A DNA stretch of 41,267 bases from positions 3,582-44,848 of the forward strand of contig PMGM01000024.1 in NCBI GenBank assembly GCA_003158115.1. Reading direction: 5' to 3'. The notes beneath the pieces were generated by a model. That model ran no database searches. It worked only from the letters and a program-made list of their open reading frames with translations, and had not been told where the DNA came from. The stretch comes from Methanobacterium sp. (GTDB lineage: Archaea > Methanobacteriota > Methanobacteria > Methanobacteriales > Methanobacteriaceae). Below, one piece after another: positions 1 through 7,110 of the stretch. The stretch's first letter is position 1; every line of letters starts with the position of its first letter. The position numbers and the translations under genes were made by a program.

Positions 1-215
1 ACCCAAATTGCAGGAAAATAAAATAAAAAAAATATATAATAAATTATGAAAGCGGTGATTGATGCAGGATTTTGATTCATTTGAGTTCGACTTAGTAACG
101 TTATGAATCGATACTAAGTCCCATATTAGGCTTATCAAAAAAGCCACTTCAAGTACCTTACCCAGATCTCCAATAGGGCCATAAAAATGATTTATTTGAA
201 CTTAAAAATGTATTA
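1..215. other. Gene-free stretch with competing inverted repeats
   Basis: No convincing gene is seen. Two inverted repeats interleave: positions 72-80 can pair with 103-111 (one G-T wobble), and 89-97 with 112-120 (nine perfect pairs). The two stems share the same small region, so they read as alternative folds. A third short hairpin has arms at 129-133 and 141-145. On the minus strand the stretch ends in a T-rich run near 20-36, as expected at the 3' end of a transcript from the histidine kinase side. An open but start-less minus-strand frame crosses the region; I could not recognise it. Confidence 0.4.
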
Positions 216-1274
216 TTAGATTCTTTCTTTATAACGTTGTTCTTTGAATTTGATTGTGAATTGAGTTCCATGATTCTTGTCGAGTTCTATTGAACCATCA
301 AGTTGTTCTACAAGTGAATTTACTAGTTTAAGTCCTAAGGTTGATTCTATATTTCTAAAATCAAATTTTGGAGGTAAACCAACTCCATCATCACTAATTA
401 CTAAATTATATCCTTTATTACAGTATTTTAATGATAATGTTATTTTACCTTCTTGCTTATTTGGAAATGCGTGTCTCAAACTATTTGAGACTAGTTCACC
501 TATTATTAATCCAACAGGGATTGATGTTTCAATATTTAACATTATCTCTTCAACATTAAGTACAGTTTTAAAATTAGAATCATAACCGTAACTATATACT
601 AAATTAGAAACCAAATTCATAATATAATTAGGAATGTTAATATGGCTTAAGTTCGTGGATTGATAAAGCATTTCATGGATCATAGCCATTGCTAAAACTC
701 TATTTTTACTTTCCTTTAAAACATTAACCGCTATAGGATCTTCTTTAACATAAAATTCTTGTAAATTCAACAAACTTGAAATTATCTGTAAATTGTTCTT
801 CACACGATGATGAATTTCCCTTAAAAGAACTTCTTTTTCATTAAGGGATGATTTAAGCTGAATTTCCTCTTTTTTACGTTCAGTAATATCACGAATAGAC
901 TCAATGGCACCGTATCGGAGTCCTTTACCATCTAAAAGTGGTGAAGCTGTAATCTCAAGATAAGCACCCTTACCATTATAAAATGAAGGCAAAAATACCT
1001 CGGCATACAATTTATTACCTTCTCTGTGGATAAAATCATAATTTGAAATTAGCTTCGAATTCTCATCTCCAATTAACTCTATTAAACATGGACGATGCTC
1101 CTCATAAAATAATTTACAATAAACATAACTCCCTTCACCTAAGATATCGTCTTTAAGCGTGTCTGTCATCTCTCCAATAGCACTATTCCAGGCAATAACT
1201 TTACCATTAAGATCAATAGCGAAAGTAGCATCAAGTAAATATTCTATTACCTCTGATAACAGTTGGTTCGACAT
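216..1274 (-). CDS. PAS-domain sensor histidine kinase (HisKA_2 type)
   Basis: A soluble-looking sensor kinase of 352 residues. Residues about 1-130 form a PAS domain, including a methanogen-type [18 protein letters not shown] stretch. The phosphoacceptor box [11 protein letters not shown] lies at about 153-163 and is typical of the HisKA_2 class. An HATPase domain follows, with the N box [10 protein letters not shown] (about 260-269), DDGVGLP (about 295-301) and a TLGLKLV glycine box (about 312-318). All kinase motifs look intact, so the protein should autophosphorylate. No transmembrane segment is visible, which suggests a cytoplasmic signal sensed by the PAS domain. No receiver-domain protein lies in the window, so its partner is unknown. 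GAGG about 9 bases before the ATG supports the start. Confidence 0.9.
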   Translation of the reverse strand: MSNQLLSEVIEYLLDATFAIDLNGKVIAWNSAIGEMTDTLKDDILGEGSYVYCKLFYEEHRPCLIELIGDENSKLISNYDFIHREGNKLYAEVFLPSFYNGKGAYLEITASPLLDGKGLRYGAIESIRDITERKKEEIQLKSSLNEKEVLLREIHHRVKNNLQIISSLLNLQEFYVKEDPIAVNVLKESKNRVLAMAMIHEMLYQSTNLSHINIPNYIMNLVSNLVYSYGYDSNFKTVLNVEEIMLNIETSIPVGLIIGELVSNSLRHAFPNKQEGKITLSLKYCNKGYNLVISDDGVGLPPKFDFRNIESTLGLKLVNSLVEQLDGSIELDKNHGTQFTIKFKEQRYKERI

Positions 1275-1541
1275 TTTAATAACCTCTTATTATATAAATT
1301 TTATTATTAATATTATCTTTTTTATGCCTAAACATCATTAATTAAAAATAAATTTGAATGTGTAAGTTGTTAGTAGGTTATTTTCGACGTAGTATTTGAT
1401 TTGTTCCAATAATCAAACTATTTTTGACTTACTTCAATTAATCACCAATTACTTTGATTTTGGATTTCTTTTTGTTTTGAATATTATTAATAATGGAAAT
1501 TACAATATCTCAATTTTCACCATTTTCAATTCTGTTATTAT

Positions 1542-1688
1542 TTATGGGAATTGTTTGAGATATTCTCTTAATTTATCAATATCTTCCCTTTGGGATAGAT
1601 CTTCCATATTTGTGAAATTATCCCTAATTTTTACCTCTGGTTCGCAAATGATTTGGCGTATTTGTTCTTTTAATAACAAATTCAACAT
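1542..1688 (-). CDS. Possible small protein, 48 residues
   Basis: A short minus-strand ORF reading MLNLLLKEQIRQIICEPEV and onward to LKQFP. It has a strong GGGAGG sequence directly before the ATG, which is too close for that codon. A TTG at 1685 or 1679 in the same frame is better spaced. The product would be charged and helical. I do not recognise it. It lies in the same direction as the neighbouring small gene and the histidine kinase. A longer plus-strand ORF over the same bases (1396-1716) has hydrophobic, low-complexity content and no ribosome binding site, so I prefer the minus-strand reading. Confidence 0.3.
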   Translation of the reverse strand: MLNLLLKEQIRQIICEPEVKIRDNFTNMEDLSQREDIDKLREYLKQFP

Positions 1689-1801
1689 CCTCCCGTTTAA
1701 CATCGTTATTGAATAATAGGTGAAGCTAGTTAACTCGTTATTATAACCTCCAAAATTATTCAGTTCATAAAATTAAAAAATAAAAAAAACTTATAATTCG
1801 A

Positions 1802-1981
1802 TTATCTATTTTTTTTTTTATTTTCATATACTATTTCATCACAAATCGATATTTGTAACATTTTTAATCTTTGTTTTACTTTGGATTCATATTCTTCATG
1901 TGTTATTATCTCCTTTTCGACTAATAAATCTACTAATGTACCTATCATATCATCTAATATTTCTATATCCTCTTTTATCAT
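1802..1981 (-). CDS. Small helical protein with SHOCT-like segment
   Basis: A 59-residue protein of unknown function. GGTGGT a few bases before the ATG at 1981 sets the start; a GTG at 1990 in the same frame is less likely. The sequence is acidic at the N-terminus and lysine-rich at the C-terminus. The middle, LLVEKEIITHEEYESKVKQRL without its last residue, resembles the short helical SHOCT-type motif (leucine, a glycine-like turn, then I-T-x-E-E-[YF]-E and a basic helix), although the usual glycine is missing. SHOCT-like segments are usually oligomerisation modules. The gene could be co-transcribed with the tiny ORFs around it. The existence of the gene is fairly likely; the motif assignment is tentative. 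Confidence 0.5.
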   Translation of the reverse strand: MIKEDIEILDDMIGTLVDLLVEKEIITHEEYESKVKQRLKMLQISICDEIVYENKKKNR

Positions 1982-2027
1982 CCATACCACCTCTCAGGCA
2001 TAATATTTATTGAAATTTATCTCATGC

Positions 2028-2147
2028 TTAAATCCATGTGGTTTTAAATAGTACTAAAAGAACACCGAATTCTACGATGCTTAGACTAAGTACTGGAAAT
2101 CCCATTCCCAGGCCATAAAATTCTAATATTACCAATAACAAGTACAT
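2028..2147 (-). CDS. Possible 39-residue hydrophobic peptide
   Basis: A minus-strand ORF starting MYLLLVILEFYGLGMG and ending VLFKTTWI. Nearly all of it is hydrophobic, enough for one or two short membrane segments. No clear ribosome binding site precedes the ATG. It ends 46 bases before the small SHOCT-like gene and has the same direction. It may be a membrane micropeptide or the remnant of a larger membrane protein; the sequence does not decide. Confidence 0.2.
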   Translation of the reverse strand: MYLLLVILEFYGLGMGFPVLSLSIVEFGVLLVLFKTTWI

Positions 2148-2690
2148 AAATAGGATCTAAATATATTTTTTATAATCAAATCCATAAATTTCATAATAAC
2201 CTACAAATAGGTTTCTAGAACTCTCTTTTTACAAATTATACTAAAGTAGTTATTCCAGATTTATGCCCAAATCTATACAAAATCAGTATTAGAAACCTTT
2301 ATTTATAGTAAAAATGATTAATAATTATCAGAACAAAAAAATACTAATTATTAAATGGAATTTATTTCTTAGAAATTATACTACTTCTATCTAAATAGAA
2401 TTTGACATAACTTTTTGGATAAAATTATTATTAATTTTATATTTTTAGTGCATGGTATGCAGGCAAGATACAATTTAATAGTCAATTGTCTGTATTTTTT
2501 GACTACTCATAGACCACAATTTTAGAATTAAACTGTAATGTCTTCCATAAATCATTTTTTGCAGTCTTTCGCTCAAACTATAAAGTTTTTATTGAAACCA
2601 TCCAACCATTATTTTATTATCGATTGCTTGCTCGCTTGATTGAAAGCTTAATTGTTCTTTAAATTTATGTCAAAGGAAGCAAAGTACTAA
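2148..2690. other. Gene-free, apparently decayed stretch
   Basis: No intact gene is seen on either strand. A plus-strand frame over about 2508-2651 is open but has no start codon and is closed by stops on both sides. Its translation (for example FFAVFRSNYKVFIETIQPLF) looks protein-like. It could belong to the same degraded gene as the ORF that follows at 2691-2981, in another frame. I could not identify the family. Confidence 0.3.
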
Positions 2691-2981
2691 TATAATCCCT
2701 CAAGGCCAAATAGTGGATATTTGCAATTATTGATATCTACAAAGACAAAACGTATTGCAATCTTAGAATCGAGTGATTACCTTAAAAAATTAATTGAAGT
2801 ATTAGAAACTCCAGCAAGCAACCTACTAATCAAGCGGGCAATTGCTCAATCTATTACGAGAGTAGAAACTTTTGATTTAATGATGCGTTGCTTCATCATA
2901 CTACAAGCTTTAACTCAAGAATATCAAAGATGTTACATTGATATGGATCCAACACCTTCTTTTCATGGATTAGTCAGTTGA
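2691..2981 (+). pseudogene. Unrecognised ORF, probable gene remnant
   Basis: An open frame of 96 codons with no ATG or GTG at its start; the first usable start is a TTG at 2721, with no ribosome binding site. The 86 residues from there include a helical stretch (SSDYLKKLIEVLETP) and a cysteine-containing C-terminus ending SFHGLVS. Composition looks like real protein, not random AT-rich reading. Protein-like but broken sequence lies just upstream in a different frame, so the most economical reading is the 3' part of a frameshifted gene. A transposase remnant is possible, but I recognise no catalytic motif. Confidence 0.3.
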
Positions 2982-3016
2982 AAGCTTTAAAAAGAATAAC
3001 TATTTTGTTTGTATCT

Positions 3017-3118
3017 TTATTTTAATTTAGTAATACGTCCTTTAAAAATTTCAACATTGGAAACATGATCTTTTGTAATTGTGAAAATTACATCTTTTCC
3101 ATCAACAGTAGCAAATTC
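3017..3118 (-). pseudogene. Start-less C-terminal fragment of an unknown small protein
   Basis: A minus-strand frame of 33 codons reads EFATVDGKDVIFTITKDHV onward to GRITKLK and then stops. It has alternating hydrophobic residues as in a beta sheet. An in-frame stop lies a few codons upstream and no normal start codon is available. It is therefore either a fragment or a chance reading. It sits in a 238-base gap with nothing else recognisable. Confidence 0.2.
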
Positions 3119-3219
3119 TAGAATAATAAATCAAAAAATAAAATTAATTTTTTTATTAACTTTTTTTTAAAGTATATTTTAGTACATACTACCTAGAAAA
3201 ATATAAAAGAATATGATCA

Positions 3220-3852
3220 TTACCTAATAAAATTGGTAAAGATAAATTCTTCTGTTTTTGGGAGCTCTATCCCTGCTTTTGCTCCAGCTTCTTTGCACTT
3301 CAAAAACCATGCCATATTCCTTGCAAGTATGCGCATGGTCTGTAATCCTTCTAAATCTTTTTTCACATCTTCAGGTTTTGATCCATGTACCATGTTCCAA
3401 TAGCGGGATGAAATAATGGGCATCTGTGAAATGGTGAAATATTTATTAAGCTGGTCAAAGGTAGCTGTTGTGCCAGCTCTTCTTGCAGAAATAACTGCGG
3501 CTGCTGGTTTTAGATAAAAAGACTGTCTGCCTCCAACTAAAGCAGCATAGAAAGTACGATCCATAAATGATGTAATTGCCCCACCAGCGGCAGCATAATG
3601 TACAGGAGAACCGAATATAAATCCATCAGCATCATCTACAATTTCAAGAAAATCGTTGACACGATCATCAAAGGAGCAATATCCTGTTTCAGCGCATTTT
3701 AAACAGGCTGTACACCCTACAAGTGGTTTTGTTCCTATCCAGAAAATTTCTGTGTCAATACCCTCTTCATTCAAAGTCTTTTCAATCTCTGTAAGGGCAG
3801 TATATGTGCAACCTTTCTTATGTGGACTTCCATTTACTAATAATACTTTCAT
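3220..3852 (-). CDS. Iron-sulfur flavoprotein (Isf family)
   Basis: A flavodoxin-fold NADPH-dependent FMN reductase-like protein of 210 residues. The N-terminus has the FMN phosphate loop (NGSPHKKGCTYTAL). A compact cluster motif follows: C47-x2-C50-x2-C53-x5-C59, the spacing used by methanogen Isf proteins for one [4Fe-4S] cluster. GSPVHYAAAGG is the second FMN-contact loop. Isf proteins are homodimers proposed to move electrons from ferredoxin to acceptors, including in oxidative stress defence; the physiological substrate here is unknown. GGAGGT six bases before the ATG supports the start. The C-terminus is longer than in the second Isf-like protein nearby, and the two are quite diverged. 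Confidence 0.88.
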   Translation of the reverse strand: MKVLLVNGSPHKKGCTYTALTEIEKTLNEEGIDTEIFWIGTKPLVGCTACLKCAETGYCSFDDRVNDFLEIVDDADGFIFGSPVHYAAAGGAITSFMDRTFYAALVGGRQSFYLKPAAAVISARRAGTTATFDQLNKYFTISQMPIISSRYWNMVHGSKPEDVKKDLEGLQTMRILARNMAWFLKCKEAGAKAGIELPKTEEFIFTNFIR

Positions 3853-4288
3853 TTCATACCTCCACTTTACATCATAAAATAATAGGTTTTTTATATATAA
3901 CTTATCTAAACTAAATTTTTAATATCTGTTAATATTTAATAACGTATATATTCTTAATTGCAAATATCATTGATCTTGGTAATAAAAGGTATACCTAAGA
4001 ACAATTTTAATCAAACTTCTCAAATCAACGGCACCTATGCATAAATGATATAATAAATCTATATGTATTCGTTCTGTTTCCCTATAGTAAATTCGATGAA
4101 TATATTATTATTCAAGGTTATATAAATGAAAAAAATCTTTATTAATTTTCAAAATGAATTTATGCGATGGAATACATTATTATTTATACACTAATTAAAG
4201 AGAAAATTATATCAATAGATAAGTCTTGTAATGCCTATCTACTAGAAATAGTATTTTACGCTGCAAAACTATAAAAAGAGGAGTTATA
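3853..4288. other. Divergent intergenic region between two flavoprotein genes
   Basis: A 436-base AT-rich gap between divergently transcribed iron-sulfur flavoprotein genes; it must carry both promoters. I see no credible ORF, the longest with a start being a 22-codon ATG frame at about 4126. Several TATA-like stretches exist, but none stands out enough to assign. Confidence 0.5.
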
Positions 4289-4894
4289 ATGGCGATACTG
4301 GGTATAAGTGGAAGTCCAAGAAAACAAGCAACAGAATATATTTTAAGAGAATCTCTTAAAATGTTGGAAGAACAAGGTTTTGAAACAGAATTCTTCGGAT
4401 TAAGGGGTAAAACTATTACTCCATGCAAACATTGTGATTATTGTATCAAAAACAAGGAGTGTATTGTTAAGGATGATATGCAAGAAATTTATCCACTGAT
4501 TACGGGTGCTGAAGGCATAATCATGGCAACTCCCGTTTATAATGGTGGTTTAAGTGCACAGTTAAAAGCTGTAATGGATCGATGCAGGGCCTTAGGAGCT
4601 ATTGATTTCGATTTTATGCGTTATAAAGTAGGGATGGCAATAGCTGTTGGTGGGGATAGGATTGGTGGCCAAGAATTTGCTATACAACAAATACAAACAT
4701 TCTATATTCTCACAGGTGCAATACCTGTCAGTGGTGGAGCATATGGTGCTAATATGGGAGCCAGTTTCTGGTCACAAGACACTCTTAAAGGTGTTAAAGA
4801 AGATGAACAAGGATTTAGAAGCCTTCGAAAGACTGTTAAAAGATTTGCCAAATTTATTAATAACTTTGAAATGAGACAGGAAGATGAAAAATAA
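4289..4894 (+). CDS. Iron-sulfur flavoprotein (Isf family), second copy
   Basis: A 201-residue flavodoxin-fold protein starting MAILGISGSPRKQATEYIL, with the FMN phosphate loop SGSPRKQATE. The cysteine motif is C46-x2-C49-x2-C52-x5-C58, again the Isf arrangement for a [4Fe-4S] cluster. The loop ATPVYNGGLSAQLKAVMDR is the canonical second flavin-binding motif of NADPH-dependent FMN reductases. The expected role is electron transfer between ferredoxin-like donors and small acceptors. GAGGAG about five bases before the ATG marks a strong ribosome binding site. A ferredoxin gene follows in the same direction after about 165 bases, a plausible electron donor. Confidence 0.88.
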   Translation: MAILGISGSPRKQATEYILRESLKMLEEQGFETEFFGLRGKTITPCKHCDYCIKNKECIVKDDMQEIYPLITGAEGIIMATPVYNGGLSAQLKAVMDRCRALGAIDFDFMRYKVGMAIAVGGDRIGGQEFAIQQIQTFYILTGAIPVSGGAYGANMGASFWSQDTLKGVKEDEQGFRSLRKTVKRFAKFINNFEMRQEDEK

Positions 4895-4921
4895 ATTTAA
4901 TTAGATTAGTAATAAATTTAA

Positions 4922-4955
4922 TTATAAGGTATAAGTTAGAATTTATAAGTTATAA
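4922..4955. repeat. TTATAAGTTATAA cluster before ferredoxin-hisB
   Basis: One exact copy of TTATAAGTTATAA lies at 4943-4955 and a one-mismatch copy (TTATAAGGTATAA) at 4922-4934. A weaker two-mismatch copy overlaps at 4929-4941. The same 13-mer recurs at 5031-5043, around the parA operon, and after ilvE. All copies are outside genes. Confidence 0.8.
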
Positions 4956-5030
4956 CTAGAGAGAGAAGAAAAATATCAATCTAGGTTTATAAAGAACAAT
5001 TATCGAATTTTGAAATTTGAGTCAAATTAA

Positions 5031-5043
5031 TTATAAGTTATAA
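5031..5043 (+). repeat. TTATAAGTTATAA single copy in the ferredoxin leader
   Basis: An exact copy lies 16 bases before the ATG of the ferredoxin gene. A TATA-like GTTTATAAAG lies at about 4984-4993, so this copy would fall near or just after the transcription start and could act as an operator. Its identity to copies lying between convergent genes argues for a wider DNA-binding role. Confidence 0.75.
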
Positions 5044-5059
5044 TAATTAAGGTGTGATA

Positions 5060-5272
5060 ATGAGGATAGTTGTTGATAAGGATAAGTGCACTGGATGTGG
5101 GATATGTAAAGAAGCATGCCCCAAGGGTGCAAAGATATGGGATGTCAAAGATAAAGCTATGGCAACAAATTTAGAATTTTGTCATTTATGTACAATATGT
5201 GCAGGTAAATGCCCAGAACAAGCCATTCAGGTAATAAGAGATGATGAACATGAGAAAAAAGACACTGAGTAG
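5060..5272 (+). CDS. 2[4Fe-4S] ferredoxin, 70 residues
   Basis: A small bacterial-type ferredoxin with two cluster motifs: CTGCGICKEACPKG and, further on, CHLCTICAGKCPEQA. Each has the C-x2-C-x2-C-x3-C-P pattern that shares its last cysteine with the other cluster. It is a low-potential cytoplasmic electron carrier. I start it at the ATG at 5060 because GGTG lies just upstream; a GTG at 5054 overlaps that site. The stop codon lies inside hisB, so the two genes overlap by up to 32 bases and are probably translationally coupled. HisB itself needs no electrons, so the pairing is more likely a shared transcript than a shared reaction. The flanking iron-sulfur flavoprotein is a more natural partner. 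Confidence 0.93.
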   Translation: MRIVVDKDKCTGCGICKEACPKGAKIWDVKDKAMATNLEFCHLCTICAGKCPEQAIQVIRDDEHEKKDTE

Positions 5273-5825
5273 AAAAACTTCTGAAACTGATATTAAAATA
5301 ACTCTTGATCTTGATGGAAAAGGACAATTCAATAATGAAACAGGTATAGAATTTTTTGATCATATGCTAGACTCATTTGCAAAACATGGATATTTCAATT
5401 TAGAAATTAAGGCAAAGGGGGATGTAGGAGTTGATGATCATCATACAGTTGAAGACGTTGGCATATTGCTTGGAGAAGTTTATAATAAAGCAATAGGAGA
5501 TAAAAAAGGTATTAAAAGAATGGCTCATGCAATAGTACCAATGGATGATGCACTAGCCACAGTAGCAGTTGATATTAGTGGTAGAAGTTACTCAGTATTG
5601 AGTATAGGATTCAACAAACCAAAAGTGGGAGATTTAAGTACTGAAAATGTAGAACACTTTTTTGAATCATTTGCAAATTCTGCTAGGATAAATATAAATG
5701 CCAAAGTAGAAGGAGATAATGACCATCACAAAATTGAGGCACTTTTCAAATCTTTTGCAAGAGCACTGAAAGATGCTTCAACAATAGAACACGATTCAAT
5801 CCCCAGTACCAAAGGAATTTTGTAA
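5241..5825 (+). CDS. hisB: Imidazoleglycerol-phosphate dehydratase
   Basis: HisB removes water from imidazole glycerol phosphate to give imidazole acetol phosphate in histidine synthesis. The 194-residue length matches the monofunctional enzyme. Both metal-binding HHxxE motifs are present: DDHHTVED in the first half and NDHHKIEA in the second, reflecting the internal duplication of the fold. GIEFFDHMLDSFAKHG is the conserved N-terminal substrate region. Three in-frame ATGs (5241, 5244, 5250) compete; the first has the best-spaced AGGT upstream. The start lies inside the ferredoxin gene. No other his gene is in the window, so the pathway is scattered as in many archaea. Confidence 0.96.
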   Translation: MMNMRKKTLSRKTSETDIKITLDLDGKGQFNNETGIEFFDHMLDSFAKHGYFNLEIKAKGDVGVDDHHTVEDVGILLGEVYNKAIGDKKGIKRMAHAIVPMDDALATVAVDISGRSYSVLSIGFNKPKVGDLSTENVEHFFESFANSARININAKVEGDNDHHKIEALFKSFARALKDASTIEHDSIPSTKGIL

Positions 5826-5847
5826 ACAATAAAAAATTCAAGGAGAT

Positions 5848-6321
5848 ATGGAATTGAAAACATTAATTGCATGTTATTCTTATTCAGGCCACACACTTAA
5901 AGTAGCAGAAGCACTTAAAAAAGCAATAAATGCAGATATAACTCATATAGAGAGTGTAAAAGATAAATGGTATCTTTTGAGATTATTAGATGCAATAAGA
6001 GGAAAGAAAGTACCAATTAAACCGTGCCAAACCGATTTGATGAGTTATCAGGGCCTAGTGTTATGCTGTCCTGTATGGGGAAGTAGAACACCCGCTGCAA
6101 TTAACCAATACTTAGTAGAAATTAAAAATGTGAAAGGCAAGCAATTTGGTGTTTTCGTTACATCTGGGGGAAAGAGACCTCAAAAAGCTACAATTCAAAT
6201 GCGAGAATTTTTAGATAAAGAAGGTATGCAATTTTTAGGGCAGATGAGGATCCTTACAGAGGATGTAGAAAAAGAGAATTATGGGGAAATATTTGATTTT
6301 TTCGCAAAAAAATTTGTTTAA
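5848..6321 (+). CDS. Flavodoxin-like protein
   Basis: A 157-residue flavodoxin-fold protein. ACYSYSGHTLKVAEAL is the FMN phosphate-binding loop near the N-terminus. CCPVWGSRTPAAINQYL holds the first isoalloxazine loop, and FVTSGG the second. It is probably a cytoplasmic FMN electron carrier or quinone reductase-like enzyme. It follows hisB by 22 bases and is likely in the same transcript. AGGAG lies only two bases before the ATG at 5848 but eight bases before an in-frame TTG at 5854, so the true start may be the TTG, giving MKTLIACYSYSG. It is the third flavodoxin-fold protein within 3 kb. Confidence 0.82.
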   Translation: MELKTLIACYSYSGHTLKVAEALKKAINADITHIESVKDKWYLLRLLDAIRGKKVPIKPCQTDLMSYQGLVLCCPVWGSRTPAAINQYLVEIKNVKGKQFGVFVTSGGKRPQKATIQMREFLDKEGMQFLGQMRILTEDVEKENYGEIFDFFAKKFV

Positions 6322-6352
6322 TAAAAAGCAATATTAATTTAAATTTGATATT

Positions 6353-7102
6353 ATGAAAAATATAACTTCATTATTAATCATCCCAGCAGACGAAAAAAAA
6401 CCTGGAAGAACCGTCCCTATACTGAAAAATAACACTGGAAAAACTATAATTCAAACAGTTAGTAAATCTAATTTAACACCTACAAATTCTTTTATCATTA
6501 TTTCTGCAGATGGGACTATAATAGTTACCGATCCAACTTCAATGCCTACACCAGAAGAGCTTGATCTGATTCCTGATGTCATCACAGTCACCCATACACA
6601 CTTGGATCATTTTGATCCTGAATTTATAGATCATCTAAAATGTAGAAAATCTATTGGAACCGTTGAAAAATTCAATGTTAATGATATCCAAATATACGGT
6701 ATTGCTTCTTCCCATCGAGGAGATATCATAAATCAAAAGACACCTAACAATGTTATATATGTTTTTGAAGTAGATGGTTTAAGAATTGCCCATATGGGAG
6801 ACATTGGACAAGAACATTTAACTATAAAACAAGTAAATACTCTTGGAAAAATCGATGTTGCCTTGATGCAGTTTTCAAATCCATTTTCAGGTATGTTTGA
6901 TTCTGATAAAGGGTTTACCTTAATTGAAGAATTAAAACCACAAATAATCATTCCCACACATTCAAATCCAAAATCTACACATAAAATTGGTAAAATTTTA
7001 GGAAAACTTGAAGTGTTGGAAAATTATTATATTTTGGATAGCGGAGATCTAGCTGAAAACACCAGAAAAGTTGTATGGTTAAAAAATACACTGACTTATT
7101 AG
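6353..7102 (+). CDS. MBL-fold metal-dependent hydrolase (UlaG-like)
   Basis: A 249-residue metallo-beta-lactamase fold protein. The metal motif appears as VTHTHLDHFDPEF (HxHxDH), with later ligands in HMGDIG and IIPTHSNP. This arrangement fits the UlaG-like subgroup of small metal-dependent hydrolases. The substrate cannot be told from the sequence. No ribosome binding site is visible before the ATG, so the mRNA could be leaderless or the gene could be read through from the flavodoxin, 31 bases upstream. It ends 8 bases from the convergent HD-domain gene. I am confident of the fold and not of the reaction. Confidence 0.82.
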   Translation: MKNITSLLIIPADEKKPGRTVPILKNNTGKTIIQTVSKSNLTPTNSFIIISADGTIIVTDPTSMPTPEELDLIPDVITVTHTHLDHFDPEFIDHLKCRKSIGTVEKFNVNDIQIYGIASSHRGDIINQKTPNNVIYVFEVDGLRIAHMGDIGQEHLTIKQVNTLGKIDVALMQFSNPFSGMFDSDKGFTLIEELKPQIIIPTHSNPKSTHKIGKILGKLEVLENYYILDSGDLAENTRKVVWLKNTLTY

Positions 7103-7110
7103 TTTTTTAA

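Noticed and set aside
72..120. Full H-type pseudoknot
   Set aside because: With nine-pair stems there is no linker between positions 111 and 112, which makes the complete knot geometrically unlikely; alternative hairpins are preferred.
1396..1716. Plus-strand ORF of 106 codons
   Set aside because: No ribosome binding site, hydrophobic low-complexity translation, and a better minus-strand reading over the same bases.
3220..6321. A defence island in the redox cluster
   Set aside because: All members are recognisable redox or metabolic proteins, with no nuclease, methylase or toxin.
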